A program made the position numbers and the translations under genes. From the NCBI RefSeq assembly GCF_010119935.1, contig NZ_CP048209.1:2421001-2485000 (forward strand): a stretch of 64,000 bases of DNA. Direction: 5' to 3'. This document shows, piece after piece, positions 26,593 through 35,730 of the stretch. The stretch is from Paenibacillus lycopersici. Its GTDB lineage: Bacteria; Bacillota; Bacilli; Paenibacillales; Paenibacillaceae. The notes beneath the pieces were generated by a model. It was given only the letters and a program-made list of their open reading frames with translations, ran no database searches and was not told the DNA's origin. The first letter of the stretch is position 1; the number at the start of each line of letters is the position of its first letter.

Positions 26593-26779
26593 GGGACATC
26601 GGGCCTGCACCGCACCAGTGCAGGAGCGCCTCTGGAGCACCAACGTTCTACAGGACGCAGTCACCCAGGTAACTCGGGCGCATCAAACGTAAAGTCTGTC
26701 CCGCAGGGACATCGGGCTTAACGCCGCGCCAGTGCAGGAGCGCCTCTGGAGCACTGACGTTCTACCATCCGGGTGTCCA
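26593..26779. repeat. Repeat unit A, copies 4 and 5 (last one truncated)
   Basis: Copy 4 spans 26593-26705; copy 5 stops after about 74 bases at GTTCTACCATCC. The palindrome TGTCCCGCAGGGACA is at their junction (26697-26711). Confidence 0.78.
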
Positions 26780-26797
26780 GAGGGTGGAACCCTCGGG

Positions 26798-26818
26798 ATC
26801 CCCCTTTCAAAGGGGGAT
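26798..26818. other. C5/G5 hairpin in the repeat island
   Basis: ATCCCCCTTT pairs with AAAGGGGGAT around a minimal loop and is followed by a second GGGGGATT. There is no T-run, so terminator activity is doubtful. Confidence 0.55.
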
Positions 26819-26927
26819 TTAGGGGGATTGTCCTTCGGGTTAGGGGCTTGCCCTTAGAATTTGAAGGTTTGTCCTTAGGGTTCCCTTTGGGTTAGAGGTG
26901 TGTCCTTAGAATCAGGGGATTTTCCTT

Positions 26928-26956
26928 TGTACAAGATAATTATTGTATATTAGATT
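26928..26956 (+). promoter_or_regulatory. Candidate sigma-A promoter for murD
   Basis: TTGTAC (26928-26933) and TAGATT (26951-26956) with a 17-base spacer in the only AT-rich stretch of the island. It would let murD and the genes after it be transcribed independently of mraY. Confidence 0.4.
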
Positions 26957-26989
26957 ACTAATTCGTTTATTAATATGATGATCTGAATT

Positions 26990-27091
26990 GGGAGCGCAGA
27001 GGGCAGCGCCTTCGCATCGCTAAGGGAGCGCAGAGGGCAGCGCCCTCGCATCACCAAGAGAGTCCGGCGGACAGCACCCTCGCCCAGGCAT
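26990..27091. repeat. Three 34-bp tandem repeats upstream of murD
   Basis: Units start at 26990, 27024 and 27058. The first two share GGGAGCGCAGAGGGCAGCGCC followed by YTCGCATC; the third is decayed (GAGAGTCCGGCGGACAGCACCCTCGC). Each holds a small dyad GAGGGCAGCGCCCTC. Confidence 0.72.
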
Positions 27092-27165
27092 AAGATGTAC
27101 TTTGACTCATTCCAGCCGGACAGCCGGCAGCAAACTGCGATCGCAAAACAATAAGGAGTGACACT

Positions 27166-28602
27166 ATGAAACACCCATCCTTATACAAGGATCAAAAGGT
27201 TATCGTGCTCGGCCTGGCCAGAAGCGGGGTCAGCGTCGCGAAGCTGTTCCACAAGCTCGGCGCGAACGTCACCGTCAACGATATGAAGGATCGCCAATCA
27301 AGCCCCGAAGCGGACGAGCTGGACGCTTTGGGTGTTTCTGTTATTTGCGGCAGTCACCCGGACGACCTGATCGGACCGGACACGGCGCTCGTGGTCAAGA
27401 ACCCGGGCATTCCGTATACGTCGCCGCCGGTGAAGCAAGCGGTCGACCTGGGCATCGAGGTCGTGACGGAAGTGGAAGTCGCCTCCCTGCTGTCGCCGGC
27501 GCCGATCATCGGCATTACCGGCTCCAACGGCAAGACGACGACGACGACCTGGATCGGCGAAATGCTGGAAGCCGCCGGCCTGAAGCCGATGGTCGCGGGC
27601 AATATCGGCACGCCGTTATGCGAGGCGGCGCAAGTCGCGGAGCCGGACAATTGGATCGTCGCGGAGCTCAGCAGCTTCCAGCTGAAAGGCACGACGAATT
27701 TCCGTCCGCGCATCGCGTTGCTGCTCAACATTGCGGAAACGCATCTCGATTACCACGGGGACATGGAGGATTACAGCGCGTCCAAGGCGAAGCTGTTCGC
27801 CAATCAGACGAAGGACGACACGGCCGTGCTGAACGCGGACGACCCGTTCTGCCGGGATCTGATGCAGGGAGGACAGCTCAAGGCGCGCATCATTCCGTTC
27901 TCGACGACGCAGGAGCTGGACTACGGCTTATGCGTGACGCCGCCGTATCCGGCATCGCTGACGGAACCGGAAGGCGACGCCGCGCGCCGGATCGTATGGC
28001 GCGACCTCGAGGGCGGCGAACGGGACATCTTCCCCGTCGCGGAGCTCGGCATTCCGGGCCGCCACAATGCGGCGAACGCGATGGCGGCGATCGCGGCTTG
28101 CCTGGCGGCGGGCGCTTCCGCGGCTTCGCTGGCAGAACCGCTGCGCGAATTCCGCGGCGTCGAGCACCGGCTCGAATACGTGTGCGAACGTGCAGGCGTG
28201 GCGTACTACAACAATTCCAAGGCGACTAACCCGACGGCGACGATCATCGCGCTGCGTTCATTTGCGCCCCGCATCGTCCTGATCGCGGGCGGGCTCGACC
28301 GCGGGTCGGATTATATGGAGCTGCTGCCGCATTTCCGCGATCAGGTGAAAGCCGTCGTAACGCTCGGCGAAACCCGCGGCAAGATCGCGGCGGTCGCGAG
28401 CAAGGCAGGTTTAGCGGCCGTCAAAATCGTCGAACCTGAGGAGGATGCCGAGAGCACGCTCCGTCTTGCGGTGCAAGAAGCGGCCGCCCTTGCTGAGCCT
28501 GGCGACACCGTATTGCTGGCGCCGGCCTGCGCAAGCTGGGATATGTTTAAATCCTATGAGATCCGGGGCAGCATTTTTAAGCAATCGGCGCATAACTTGT
28601 AA
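27166..28602 (+). CDS. murD: UDP-N-acetylmuramoyl-L-alanine--D-glutamate ligase
   Basis: A 478-aa Mur ligase: N-terminal Rossmann-like domain (VIVLGLARSGVSVAKL), ATP loop GSNGKTTTTT near residue 119, LNIAETHLDYHGDMEDY in the middle domain, and YNNSKATNPTATI characteristic of MurD. It adds D-glutamate to UDP-MurNAc-L-Ala. AAGGAG lies 8 bases before the ATG. It is the first gene after the repeat island. Confidence 0.96.
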   Translation: MKHPSLYKDQKVIVLGLARSGVSVAKLFHKLGANVTVNDMKDRQSSPEADELDALGVSVICGSHPDDLIGPDTALVVKNPGIPYTSPPVKQAVDLGIEVVTEVEVASLLSPAPIIGITGSNGKTTTTTWIGEMLEAAGLKPMVAGNIGTPLCEAAQVAEPDNWIVAELSSFQLKGTTNFRPRIALLLNIAETHLDYHGDMEDYSASKAKLFANQTKDDTAVLNADDPFCRDLMQGGQLKARIIPFSTTQELDYGLCVTPPYPASLTEPEGDAARRIVWRDLEGGERDIFPVAELGIPGRHNAANAMAAIAACLAAGASAASLAEPLREFRGVEHRLEYVCERAGVAYYNNSKATNPTATIIALRSFAPRIVLIAGGLDRGSDYMELLPHFRDQVKAVVTLGETRGKIAAVASKAGLAAVKIVEPEEDAESTLRLAVQEAAALAEPGDTVLLAPACASWDMFKSYEIRGSIFKQSAHNL

Positions 28603-28647
28603 GTAGGGGGCTCGTCCCTACTTCAGCTTGCAAGAGGTGTTCGCCTT

Positions 28648-29745
28648 ATGGCCAAAGCAAGGTCCGCCCCGGACATGTGGATGATTATCGCGATTCTGCT
28701 CATACTTGCCATCGGACTCGTCATGGTGTACAGCGCCAGCGCCGTGCTGGCGTTTCATGATTTTGGGGACAAGTTCTATTACGTGAAGCGTCAATTGCTG
28801 TTCGCGGCGCTCGGGGTCGGGGCGATGATCGTCACGATGAACGCGGACTATTGGATCTGGAAGAAATGGGCCAAGTTCGGCCTGCTCGCCTGCTTCGGCC
28901 TGCTGCTGCTCGTGCTTGTTCCCGGCATCGGGGTCGTGCGCGGCGGCGCGCGAAGCTGGCTCGGCATCAGCTCCTTCGGCATTCAGCCGTCGGAGTTCAT
29001 GAAGCTGGCGATGGTTATCTTCCTGGCTAAATTACTGTCCGAGAAGCAGCAGGCCGTGACGCAGTTCATGAAGGGCCTCCTGCCGCCGCTCGGCATCCTC
29101 GGCCTGGCGTTCGGTCTCATTATGATGCAGCCGGATTTGGGCACCGGCGCGGTCATGATCGGCGCGTCGCTGCTCATCATCTATACGGCGGGGGCGCGTC
29201 TGCGTCATCTTGGCTCCCTGGCGCTCGTCGGCGTCGCCGGTCTCGTCGGCCTGATCGCCGCCGCGCCGTACCGCCTGCAGCGGATTACGGCCTTCCTCGA
29301 TCCGTGGGCCGATCCGCTCGGCGCGGGCTATCAATCGATCCAATCGCTGTATGCGATCGGACCGGGCGGCCTCGTCGGCCTCGGCCTCGGAATGAGCCGT
29401 CAGAAGTTCAATTATTTGCCGGAACCGCAGACGGATTTTATTTTCTCGATTCTGTCGGAAGAGCTCGGATTTATCGGCGGCGCGGCCATTATTCTGCTGT
29501 TCGGCATTCTGTTATGGCGCGGCATGCGAACCGCGATCGCGGCGCCCGACACGTTCGGCAGCCTGCTGGCGGTCGGCATCATCGGCATCGTGGCCGTTCA
29601 AGTATTCATCAACATCGGCGTCGTCATCGGCATGCTTCCCGTAACGGGCATCACGCTGCCGCTCGTCAGCTATGGCGGCTCATCGCTCACCCTGCTGCTG
29701 ACCGCGCTTGGCATTTTGCTTAATATATCCCGTTATTCGAGGTGA
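28648..29745 (+). CDS. spoVE: SEDS-family glycosyltransferase (SpoVE/FtsW type)
   Basis: A 365-aa polytopic membrane protein (about ten helices) with SEDS motifs: MVYSASAVLAF near the start, GIQPSEFMKLAMVIFLAKLL, LGAGYQSIQSLYAIGPGGLVG, FSILSEELGF and the terminal PVTGITLPLVSYGGSS. SEDS proteins polymerise glycan strands from lipid II with a class B PBP. The position between murD and murG is that of spoVE in B. subtilis, the partner of SpoVD; an FtsW role cannot be excluded from sequence alone. AGAGGTG precedes the ATG. Confidence 0.88.
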   Translation: MAKARSAPDMWMIIAILLILAIGLVMVYSASAVLAFHDFGDKFYYVKRQLLFAALGVGAMIVTMNADYWIWKKWAKFGLLACFGLLLLVLVPGIGVVRGGARSWLGISSFGIQPSEFMKLAMVIFLAKLLSEKQQAVTQFMKGLLPPLGILGLAFGLIMMQPDLGTGAVMIGASLLIIYTAGARLRHLGSLALVGVAGLVGLIAAAPYRLQRITAFLDPWADPLGAGYQSIQSLYAIGPGGLVGLGLGMSRQKFNYLPEPQTDFIFSILSEELGFIGGAAIILLFGILLWRGMRTAIAAPDTFGSLLAVGIIGIVAVQVFINIGVVIGMLPVTGITLPLVSYGGSSLTLLLTALGILLNISRYSR

Positions 29746-29753
29746 GTGTTCCT

Positions 29754-30860
29754 ATGCGTATCGTATTATCGGGCGGCGGAACCGGCGGCCACATCTATCC
29801 CGCGCTTGCGATCGGCAAGCAGGCGATGGAGGAGGAGCCGGGCTCGTCCCTGCTGTATATCGGTTCTCCGAACGGATTGGAGAGCCGCATCGTTCCCGCT
29901 CAAGGCATCGCCTTCGAGCCCGTCGAAATTACCGGCTTCAAACGGAAGCTGTCCTATGATAATGTGCGCACCGTGCTGCGGTTTCTGCGGGGCGTGCGCC
30001 GCTCCAAGGCGCTGCTGCGCAAGTTCAGGCCCGACGTCGTCGTCGGAACCGGCGGCTACGTATGCGGCCCCGTGCTGTACGCGGCGGCCAAGCTGGGCAT
30101 TCCGACGCTGATTCACGAACAGAATGCGATCGCGGGCTTAACGAATCAATTCCTGTCCCGTTACGCGGACACCGTCGCGGTCAGCTTCGAAGACGCGCTG
30201 CCGCAATTCAAGCGTTCGCGCAGCACGATCTATACCGGAAATCCTTGCGCGACGAACGTCGTGCGCGCCGATAAGAAACAAGGCTTTGCCCATCTGGGCG
30301 TCCCGGCCGGCAGCCGCATCGTCCTGCTGGTCGGCGGCAGCCGCGGGGCCAAGGCGATAAACGATGTGATGGTGGACATGGTGCCGCTCCTCGGGCGACT
30401 GCCAGACGTCCATTTTGTGTTTGTTACCGGGGAAAGCTACTATGAACGGACGATGGAGCGGATCAAGGCCGCCGCGCCGCGGCTGCCGTCCAAGCTGATC
30501 GTGCTGCCTTACCTGCATCGGATGCCGGAAGTGCTGGCGGCATCGCAGCTCGTCGTCGGCAGGTCCGGCGCTTCTTCGCTGGCGGAGATTACGGCGCTCG
30601 GCATCCCGTCCATCCTGATTCCGTCGCCGAACGTCACGAACAATCACCAGGAAGCGAACGCGCGAAGTCTGGCGGACGCGGGAGCGGCGGAAATGATCAT
30701 TGAACGCGAATTGAACGGTGCGGCGCTGTTCGAACGAATCGGCCGCATCATGATGAATAGAGACGTCCATAAGCAAATGGGCGAGGCGGCACGGGGACTC
30801 GGCATGCCGGATTCGGCGGCGCTGATCGTAGGCGAGCTGAAGCGGCTGACGCGGAAGTAG
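29754..30860 (+). CDS. murG: UDP-N-acetylglucosamine--MurNAc-pentapeptide transferase
   Basis: The 368-aa GT28 enzyme turns lipid I into lipid II at the inner membrane face. Motifs: LSGGGTGGHIYPALAI near the start, VGTGGYVCGPVLYAA, IHEQNAIAGLTNQFLS, LLVGGSRGAKAIND and GRSGASSLAEITALGIPSILIPSP. ATG 29754 has GAGGTGAG 7 bases upstream, overlapping the spoVE stop; GTG 29742 lies inside that ribosome site and is less likely. Confidence 0.97.
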   Translation: MRIVLSGGGTGGHIYPALAIGKQAMEEEPGSSLLYIGSPNGLESRIVPAQGIAFEPVEITGFKRKLSYDNVRTVLRFLRGVRRSKALLRKFRPDVVVGTGGYVCGPVLYAAAKLGIPTLIHEQNAIAGLTNQFLSRYADTVAVSFEDALPQFKRSRSTIYTGNPCATNVVRADKKQGFAHLGVPAGSRIVLLVGGSRGAKAINDVMVDMVPLLGRLPDVHFVFVTGESYYERTMERIKAAAPRLPSKLIVLPYLHRMPEVLAASQLVVGRSGASSLAEITALGIPSILIPSPNVTNNHQEANARSLADAGAAEMIIERELNGAALFERIGRIMMNRDVHKQMGEAARGLGMPDSAALIVGELKRLTRK

Positions 30861-31063
30861 CCCCATGCCTGTCAGATGGGCGATTGTCACACTCCAGTGC
30901 GGGAAGGCATAGTATACAGCATAATCGTGACCGTCATCCGGAGGGCTTAAATCCCGGCTTCGAGGCAGCGCAAGATCTGCCCGAAACGCCAGGGAACGGG
31001 CCGCCCGGAGGAACGGACGCGCCTGGAGGTTTCAATCGCTTGCAGCAGAAGGAGGTACGGCAG

Positions 31064-31969
31064 ATGGAGCAGTTTTTGGCAGAATTACGCACGATCGACG
31101 CGGGAAGCGTCAAGTATAACGAACCGCTGGCAGCCTATACGACCTGGAAGATCGGCGGTCCCGCGGACGTGCTGATCATTCCGGATACGCAAGACCAACT
31201 GGTAGCGGTCATTCGGTTGCTGCGCAGCTACGGGCTGCCATGGACCAATCTCGGACGCGGCTCCAACTTGCTTGTCAGCGACAAAGGCATTCGCGGCGTC
31301 GTCATTCAACCGGGCGAAGGATTCGATTATGTGCGATTCGATGGCAACCTCGTTCATGCGGGCGCCGCTTATTCCTTGATCAAGCTGGCGATGCTGGCCA
31401 GCCGGAGAGGATTGTCGGGCTTGGAATTCGCGGGGGGAATTCCGGGTTCGGTAGGCGGGGCCGTCTATATGAACGCAGGCGCTCACGGGTCTGATGTGTC
31501 ACGTATATTCAAATCAGCTGACATTGTGCTGGAAACAGGGGAATTGGTTCGCTTCGGGGCAGAGGAAATGTCGTTTTCCTATCGTCATTCCTGCCTCCAC
31601 GACAGACCGGGCATCGTGACAGGCGCCGTATTCGAGCTGGAAGAAGGAGACCGGAATGAAATCTCGGCCGTATTGGCCGCGAATAAACAACGGAGACTCG
31701 ACACCCAGCCGTTAACGCAGCCATGCGCAGGAAGCGTATTTCGCAATCCGCCGAACGATCATGCCGCAAGGCTGATTCAAGAAGCCGGGTTAAAGGGTAT
31801 GCGACAAGGCGGCGCAGAAGTCTCCACGCAGCACGCCAATTTCATTGTCAACACCGGGCAAGCGACAGCTGAAGATGTCCTCACCCTCATGAAGACCATA
31901 CAGCAGACCATTAAGGAACGATACGGCATACAGCTGGTGGCGGAGGTATTGGTTGTGGGTGAGCGGTAA
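31064..31969 (+). CDS. murB: UDP-N-acetylmuramate dehydrogenase
   Basis: The 301-aa flavoenzyme reduces UDP-GlcNAc-enolpyruvate to UDP-MurNAc. FAD-binding motifs TTWKIGGPADV, LGRGSNLLVSD and SGLEFAGGIPGSVGGAVYMNAGAHG are visible, and the C-terminal half carries PCAGSVFRNP and the type II style ending. GGAGGT (31051-31056) sits 7 bases before ATG 31064; the 60-codon upstream extension has no coding character. The 203-base gap after murG holds no gene I can support. Confidence 0.96.
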   Translation: MEQFLAELRTIDAGSVKYNEPLAAYTTWKIGGPADVLIIPDTQDQLVAVIRLLRSYGLPWTNLGRGSNLLVSDKGIRGVVIQPGEGFDYVRFDGNLVHAGAAYSLIKLAMLASRRGLSGLEFAGGIPGSVGGAVYMNAGAHGSDVSRIFKSADIVLETGELVRFGAEEMSFSYRHSCLHDRPGIVTGAVFELEEGDRNEISAVLAANKQRRLDTQPLTQPCAGSVFRNPPNDHAARLIQEAGLKGMRQGGAEVSTQHANFIVNTGQATAEDVLTLMKTIQQTIKERYGIQLVAEVLVVGER

Positions 31970-31984
31970 TTCGGAGGTGAGAGA

Positions 31985-33265
31985 TTGGACAAATTGGTGA
32001 TTGAAGGCGGGAAACCTCTCTCAGGAACCATTGTTATCCAAGGCGCGAAAAATGCCGCTTTGCCGATTTTAGCTGCAAGCATGCTGGTAGAAGGAAAAGT
32101 GACGATCGACCATGTCCCGAAGCTGCTGGACATCGACGTCATGCTGAATATTTTGCGCGAACTTGGCTGCCGGGCGGAGCACGAGGATGAAACCGTGCAG
32201 CTCGACACGTCAACCCTGCATTCCTCCCACATTCCTGAAGCGCTGATGCGTCAGATGCGTTCGTCCATCTTCCTGATGGGCCCGCTGCTGGCACGGTTCG
32301 GCGAAGTGACGATTTATCAGCCTGGCGGCTGCGCGATCGGCGAACGCAAGATCGATTTGCACTTGAGCGGCTTGCAAGCGCTCGGCGCGGAGATCGAAGA
32401 AGACGGCAGCCGGATCGCCTGCTATGCGAAGAAGCTGAGAGGCGCGGAAATCCATCTGGACTTTCCGAGCGTTGGAGCAACGGAGAACATTATGATGGCG
32501 GCCGTCCTTGCGGAAGGGCTGACGACGATCAGCAATGCGGCAAGGGAACCGGAAATTCAAGATTTGCAGCATTTTCTGAACCGTATGGGCGCGAAAATCA
32601 TCGGTGCCGGTACGGATACGATCACGGTCGAAGGGGTAGAGAAGCTCGAGCCCTGCAGCTATCAGGTCATCCCGGACCGCATCGTGACGGGAACGGTCAT
32701 GGTGGCGGCGGCGGCGACCCGCGGGCAGGTAACCCTGCTCAATACATGCCCTTCGCATCTGACTTCTCTCATCCATGTGCTCCGGCGCACAGGTGTTCAA
32801 ATAGCGGTGGACGGTGATATAATCAAGGTGGGAGCAGCGATGCGTCCCAAATCGATCGACCGGATCGTCACCTCGCCGTATCCGGCTTTTCCGACCGATC
32901 TGCAATCGCAAATCATGGTGCTGCTCGCGCTGGCCGACGGCGTGAGCGTCATGAAGGAAACGATCTTCGAAGGCCGGTTCAAGCATGTCGACGAGCTCGC
33001 CCGCATGGGTGCCGACATACGCGTCGATCTCAGCTCCGCGTTCATCCGCGGCGTATCGAGGCTGTACGGCGCAACGGTCGAAGCGACGGATTTGCGCGCC
33101 GGCGCGGCTCTCGTCATCGCGGGGCTTGCCGCGCAAGGCAAGACCGTCGTGGAGCAAGTGCACCACATCGACCGCGGCTACGACCGGATCGAAGCCATGT
33201 TCGGCCGTCTTGGCGCCAGAATGACCCGCTTCACACCCATCGCCAACAATACGGTCGTACCGTAA
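31985..33265 (+). CDS. murA: UDP-N-acetylglucosamine 1-carboxyvinyltransferase
   Basis: The 426-aa enzyme catalyses the first committed peptidoglycan step, adding enolpyruvate to UDP-GlcNAc. It starts at TTG with GGAGGTGAG upstream and opens MDKLVIEGGKPLSGTI. The catalytic cysteine, target of fosfomycin in this family, is C116 in GGCAIGERKIDLH. GATENIMMAAVLAEG and PDRIVTGT are also typical. It lies 15 bases after murB, unlike B. subtilis where murA copies are elsewhere. Confidence 0.96.
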   Translation: MDKLVIEGGKPLSGTIVIQGAKNAALPILAASMLVEGKVTIDHVPKLLDIDVMLNILRELGCRAEHEDETVQLDTSTLHSSHIPEALMRQMRSSIFLMGPLLARFGEVTIYQPGGCAIGERKIDLHLSGLQALGAEIEEDGSRIACYAKKLRGAEIHLDFPSVGATENIMMAAVLAEGLTTISNAAREPEIQDLQHFLNRMGAKIIGAGTDTITVEGVEKLEPCSYQVIPDRIVTGTVMVAAAATRGQVTLLNTCPSHLTSLIHVLRRTGVQIAVDGDIIKVGAAMRPKSIDRIVTSPYPAFPTDLQSQIMVLLALADGVSVMKETIFEGRFKHVDELARMGADIRVDLSSAFIRGVSRLYGATVEATDLRAGAALVIAGLAAQGKTVVEQVHHIDRGYDRIEAMFGRLGARMTRFTPIANNTVVP

Positions 33266-33471
33266 CCATACAAGAGAGCAGAAGGATCGCCTATACGCCT
33301 TTATTCCTCGGCTTGTATTCCTACGGAAAGAAATGCGCCGCGCCTCCGGCAGGGCGGCGATGGCCGTATCGCCTTGGGCAGCATGCAGGTAACGATAGAG
33401 TTCGCGTGAGCGGCTCCAGCCCGTCTTTGCGGCAGGATGCCGTTTGCGTTTATAGGAATAGGGGACAAGCC

Positions 33472-34236
33472 ATGCAAGAGAAGATGCCCGTGCTGCGGGA
33501 TCCAGTCAAACGGCGCAGAGGCGGCAAGAAGCTGCTGGCCGTGCTCGTGCTGCTTTTTATCGTCTTGTTGGGCGTGCTGTTCTTCAATGCTTCCATTAGC
33601 AAAGTATCGACCGTTACGGTTGAAGGCCAGCACTATTTGCCGGCCGCGGACATTCGCAAGACGGCGGCCGTCAAGGCGGGCGATTCCTTCTTCGGCACGT
33701 CGTCGTCCGCCATCGAGGAGAGAATTCGAACGCTGAAGCCGGTGCAGAGCGTGAACGTGACCAAATCGTTCCCCGGCGGCATTGCCATACATGTGCAGGA
33801 ATATGAAACCGTCGCTTACGCCCTGTCGAATAAAGGTGAATTTTCGGCGGTGCTGGCGAACGGCACGATGGTTCCGGCAGGATCCGACCCGCTTGTCGAC
33901 AAGCCGGTGTTGTCGGGCTGGAAGGCGGACGACCCGCTGCTGGTGAAGCTGTGCAAGGCGCTGGCGGCCATTCCGGATCAAGCGCTTTCGGATTTCTCCG
34001 AAATCAGGCCGGACCCGTCGGCGTCCTATTCCGACCGCATCAAAATCTACACCAGAACGCGTTTCGAAGTCATTACGGCGATTTCCCTGCTGTCCGAGAA
34101 GATCGCGACGATGAATGCCGTCATCGAGATTCAGCCGCCCGGCACGATCACGCTGCTGCTTGCGGATAAATATGCGCCATTCATTCCCGAGGAGCCGGAA
34201 AATCCCGCCACTACGCAAAAAGAGACTACTCAATAG
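33472..34236 (+). CDS. divIB: Cell division protein DivIB/FtsQ
   Basis: A 254-aa bitopic protein: basic cytoplasmic start (KRRRGGKK), one membrane helix (LLAVLVLLFIVLLGVLFF, about 22-39), a POTRA domain (ISKVSTVTVEGQHYLPAADI ... VTKSFPGGIAIHVQE) and a beta domain with GTITLLLADKYAPF, ending in a short E/T/Q-rich tail. It stabilises FtsL and DivIC in the divisome. ATG 33472 follows AGGGGAC; the longer frame from 33313 lacks a ribosome site and coding character. Confidence 0.9.
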   Translation: MQEKMPVLRDPVKRRRGGKKLLAVLVLLFIVLLGVLFFNASISKVSTVTVEGQHYLPAADIRKTAAVKAGDSFFGTSSSAIEERIRTLKPVQSVNVTKSFPGGIAIHVQEYETVAYALSNKGEFSAVLANGTMVPAGSDPLVDKPVLSGWKADDPLLVKLCKALAAIPDQALSDFSEIRPDPSASYSDRIKIYTRTRFEVITAISLLSEKIATMNAVIEIQPPGTITLLLADKYAPFIPEEPENPATTQKETTQ

Positions 34237-34469
34237 CATGAAAGAATGATAGAATTTTATTTATGTAGATTTATTTGCCTTCTTTTCATTTTTTTTCGGA
34301 TGCGACTATTACGGGAATGCGGATGCATACACCGGCAATATAATTTACTTGTTGAAAAAATTGTAGAAAAAAGAGGGAAAATGAGTACTGCGTTGAATAA
34401 GAAGAGATGCATGCACAGTCACGGCAAGCAATAGTACCCTAATTAATGTTGAAACGGAGGTGCCAGAGG

Positions 34470-35714
34470 TTGAGCAGCAATGACATCATCGTCAGTTTGG
34501 ACATCGGTACATCCAAGGTTCGTGCTATTATTGGCGAAGTGAATAACGGCGTCATTAATATTATTGGAGTTGGATCTGCCGACTCGGAGGGTATACGCAA
34601 AGGAGCTATCGTTGATATCGATCAGACGGTCGCATCGATTCGCAGCGCTGTCGACCACGCCGAGCGGATGGTCGACATTCAAATAAGCGATGTTTACGTA
34701 GGCATTCAAGGCAATCATATCGGATTGCAGACGAATCACGGCGTAGTCGCCATCTCCAACGAAGACCGCGAGATCGGCGAGGACGATATCGACCGTGTCC
34801 AGCAAGCGTCGAAAGTCGTCGCCTTGCCGCCTGAACGCGAAATCATTAATCTGGTGCCGAAGCAATATTTGGTAGACGGCCTCGAAGGCATTTCCGATCC
34901 GCGCGGCATGATCGGCGTGCGGTTGGAAGTGGAAGCAACAGTCGTAACCGGAGCGAAGACGGCCATACATAACCTGGTCCGGTGCGTGGAGAAAGCGAAT
35001 TTGCGAATTTCCGGCATCATTCTGATGTCGCTGGCTTCCGGCCAGATGTCGCTAACGAAAGACGAGAAGATGATGGGGACCGTGCTTGCCGATATCGGCG
35101 CCGGCTCCAGCACGATCGCGATTTTCGAGCAGGGGGGCCTCGTTGCCACATCCACGCTGCCTGTCGGCGGCGAGTATGTAACCAGCGACATCTCCTACGG
35201 TCTTCGGACGCAGACGGAGCAGGCCGAGAAGATCAAGCAGAAGTTCGGCTGCGCCTTGGTTGACGACGCGGCGGAAGACCAGAAGTTCAAAGTGATGCGC
35301 ATGGGCAGCAACGTGGAGAAGGAATTTACCCAGGTCGACCTGGCTAACATTATTGAACCGCGGATGCAGGAGATTTTCCACTTGATCCGTCAAGAAGTAA
35401 GGCGCCTCGGCTACGAAGGCAAGATCAACGGCTATGTGCTTACCGGCGGCACGGTGACGATGCCCGGCACGCTTCCGCTGGCCCAGCATGAATTGGAGTC
35501 GAGCGTTCGCATTGCCGTGCCGGACTACATCGGCGTCCGCGATCCTGCCTTCACGAGCGGTGTCGGCATGATTCAATATGTTTCGAAATACATGAGGGGC
35601 CGAACCGTCTCCGCACCGAAGAAGAGTGCGAGCAGGAAGGCTAGCGCAGCAACATCCCCCTCGAAGCCCGGAATTTTCGAGCGTTTGAAAAATATGTTTA
35701 GTGAATTCATTTGA
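34470..35714 (+). CDS. ftsA: Cell division protein FtsA
   Basis: A 414-aa actin-like ATPase that anchors FtsZ to the membrane. Motifs: [17 protein letters not shown] (phosphate 1), [13 protein letters not shown] (phosphate 2), [16 protein letters not shown], and a C-terminal amphipathic targeting helix ([14 protein letters not shown]). I chose TTG 34470: GGAGGT lies 8 bases upstream and the product then starts [16 protein letters not shown] 34446 precedes the ribosome site. The AT-rich 230-base gap after divIB contains TATAAT at 34339-34344 without a clear -35. Confidence 0.96.
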   Translation: MSSNDIIVSLDIGTSKVRAIIGEVNNGVINIIGVGSADSEGIRKGAIVDIDQTVASIRSAVDHAERMVDIQISDVYVGIQGNHIGLQTNHGVVAISNEDREIGEDDIDRVQQASKVVALPPEREIINLVPKQYLVDGLEGISDPRGMIGVRLEVEATVVTGAKTAIHNLVRCVEKANLRISGIILMSLASGQMSLTKDEKMMGTVLADIGAGSSTIAIFEQGGLVATSTLPVGGEYVTSDISYGLRTQTEQAEKIKQKFGCALVDDAAEDQKFKVMRMGSNVEKEFTQVDLANIIEPRMQEIFHLIRQEVRRLGYEGKINGYVLTGGTVTMPGTLPLAQHELESSVRIAVPDYIGVRDPAFTSGVGMIQYVSKYMRGRTVSAPKKSASRKASAATSPSKPGIFERLKNMFSEFI

Positions 35715-35730
35715 TCGGGGGAACCCTAGT

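Larger units (their letters stand above)
25433..27165. repeat. 1.7-kb non-coding mosaic repeat island between mraY and murD
   Basis: No gene is supported here. The core (25729-26779) is a mosaic of two unit types: A (about 112 bp; copies at 25729, 26084, 26196, 26593, and a truncated one at 26706) and B (about 240 bp; at 25842 and 26351), in the order A-B-A-A-B-A-A. Right of it come a C5/G5 hairpin (26798-26818), decayed GTCCTT-GGGTTA repeats (about 26828-26925), an AT-rich promoter-like stretch (26928-26990) and three 34-bp tandem units (26990-27091). 25433-25728 shows only a fragment resembling the B end. Short open frames here read through repeats in unrelated frames. Confidence 0.85.

Noticed and set aside
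25729..26779. CRISPR array
   Set aside because: Repeats are long (112 and 240 bp), unevenly placed and without unique spacers of constant size; no cas genes nearby.
26798..26818. Terminator in the repeat island
   Set aside because: Strong hairpin but no T-run on either side; kept only as a hairpin.
34296..34320. Sigma-H promoter before ftsA
   Set aside because: GGGAATGC looks like a -10 but the expected AGGA-type -35 at the right distance is missing.
34246..34434. 62-codon frame between divIB and ftsA
   Set aside because: AT-rich, Cys/Phe-rich product without coding character and without ribosome site; looks like promoter DNA.
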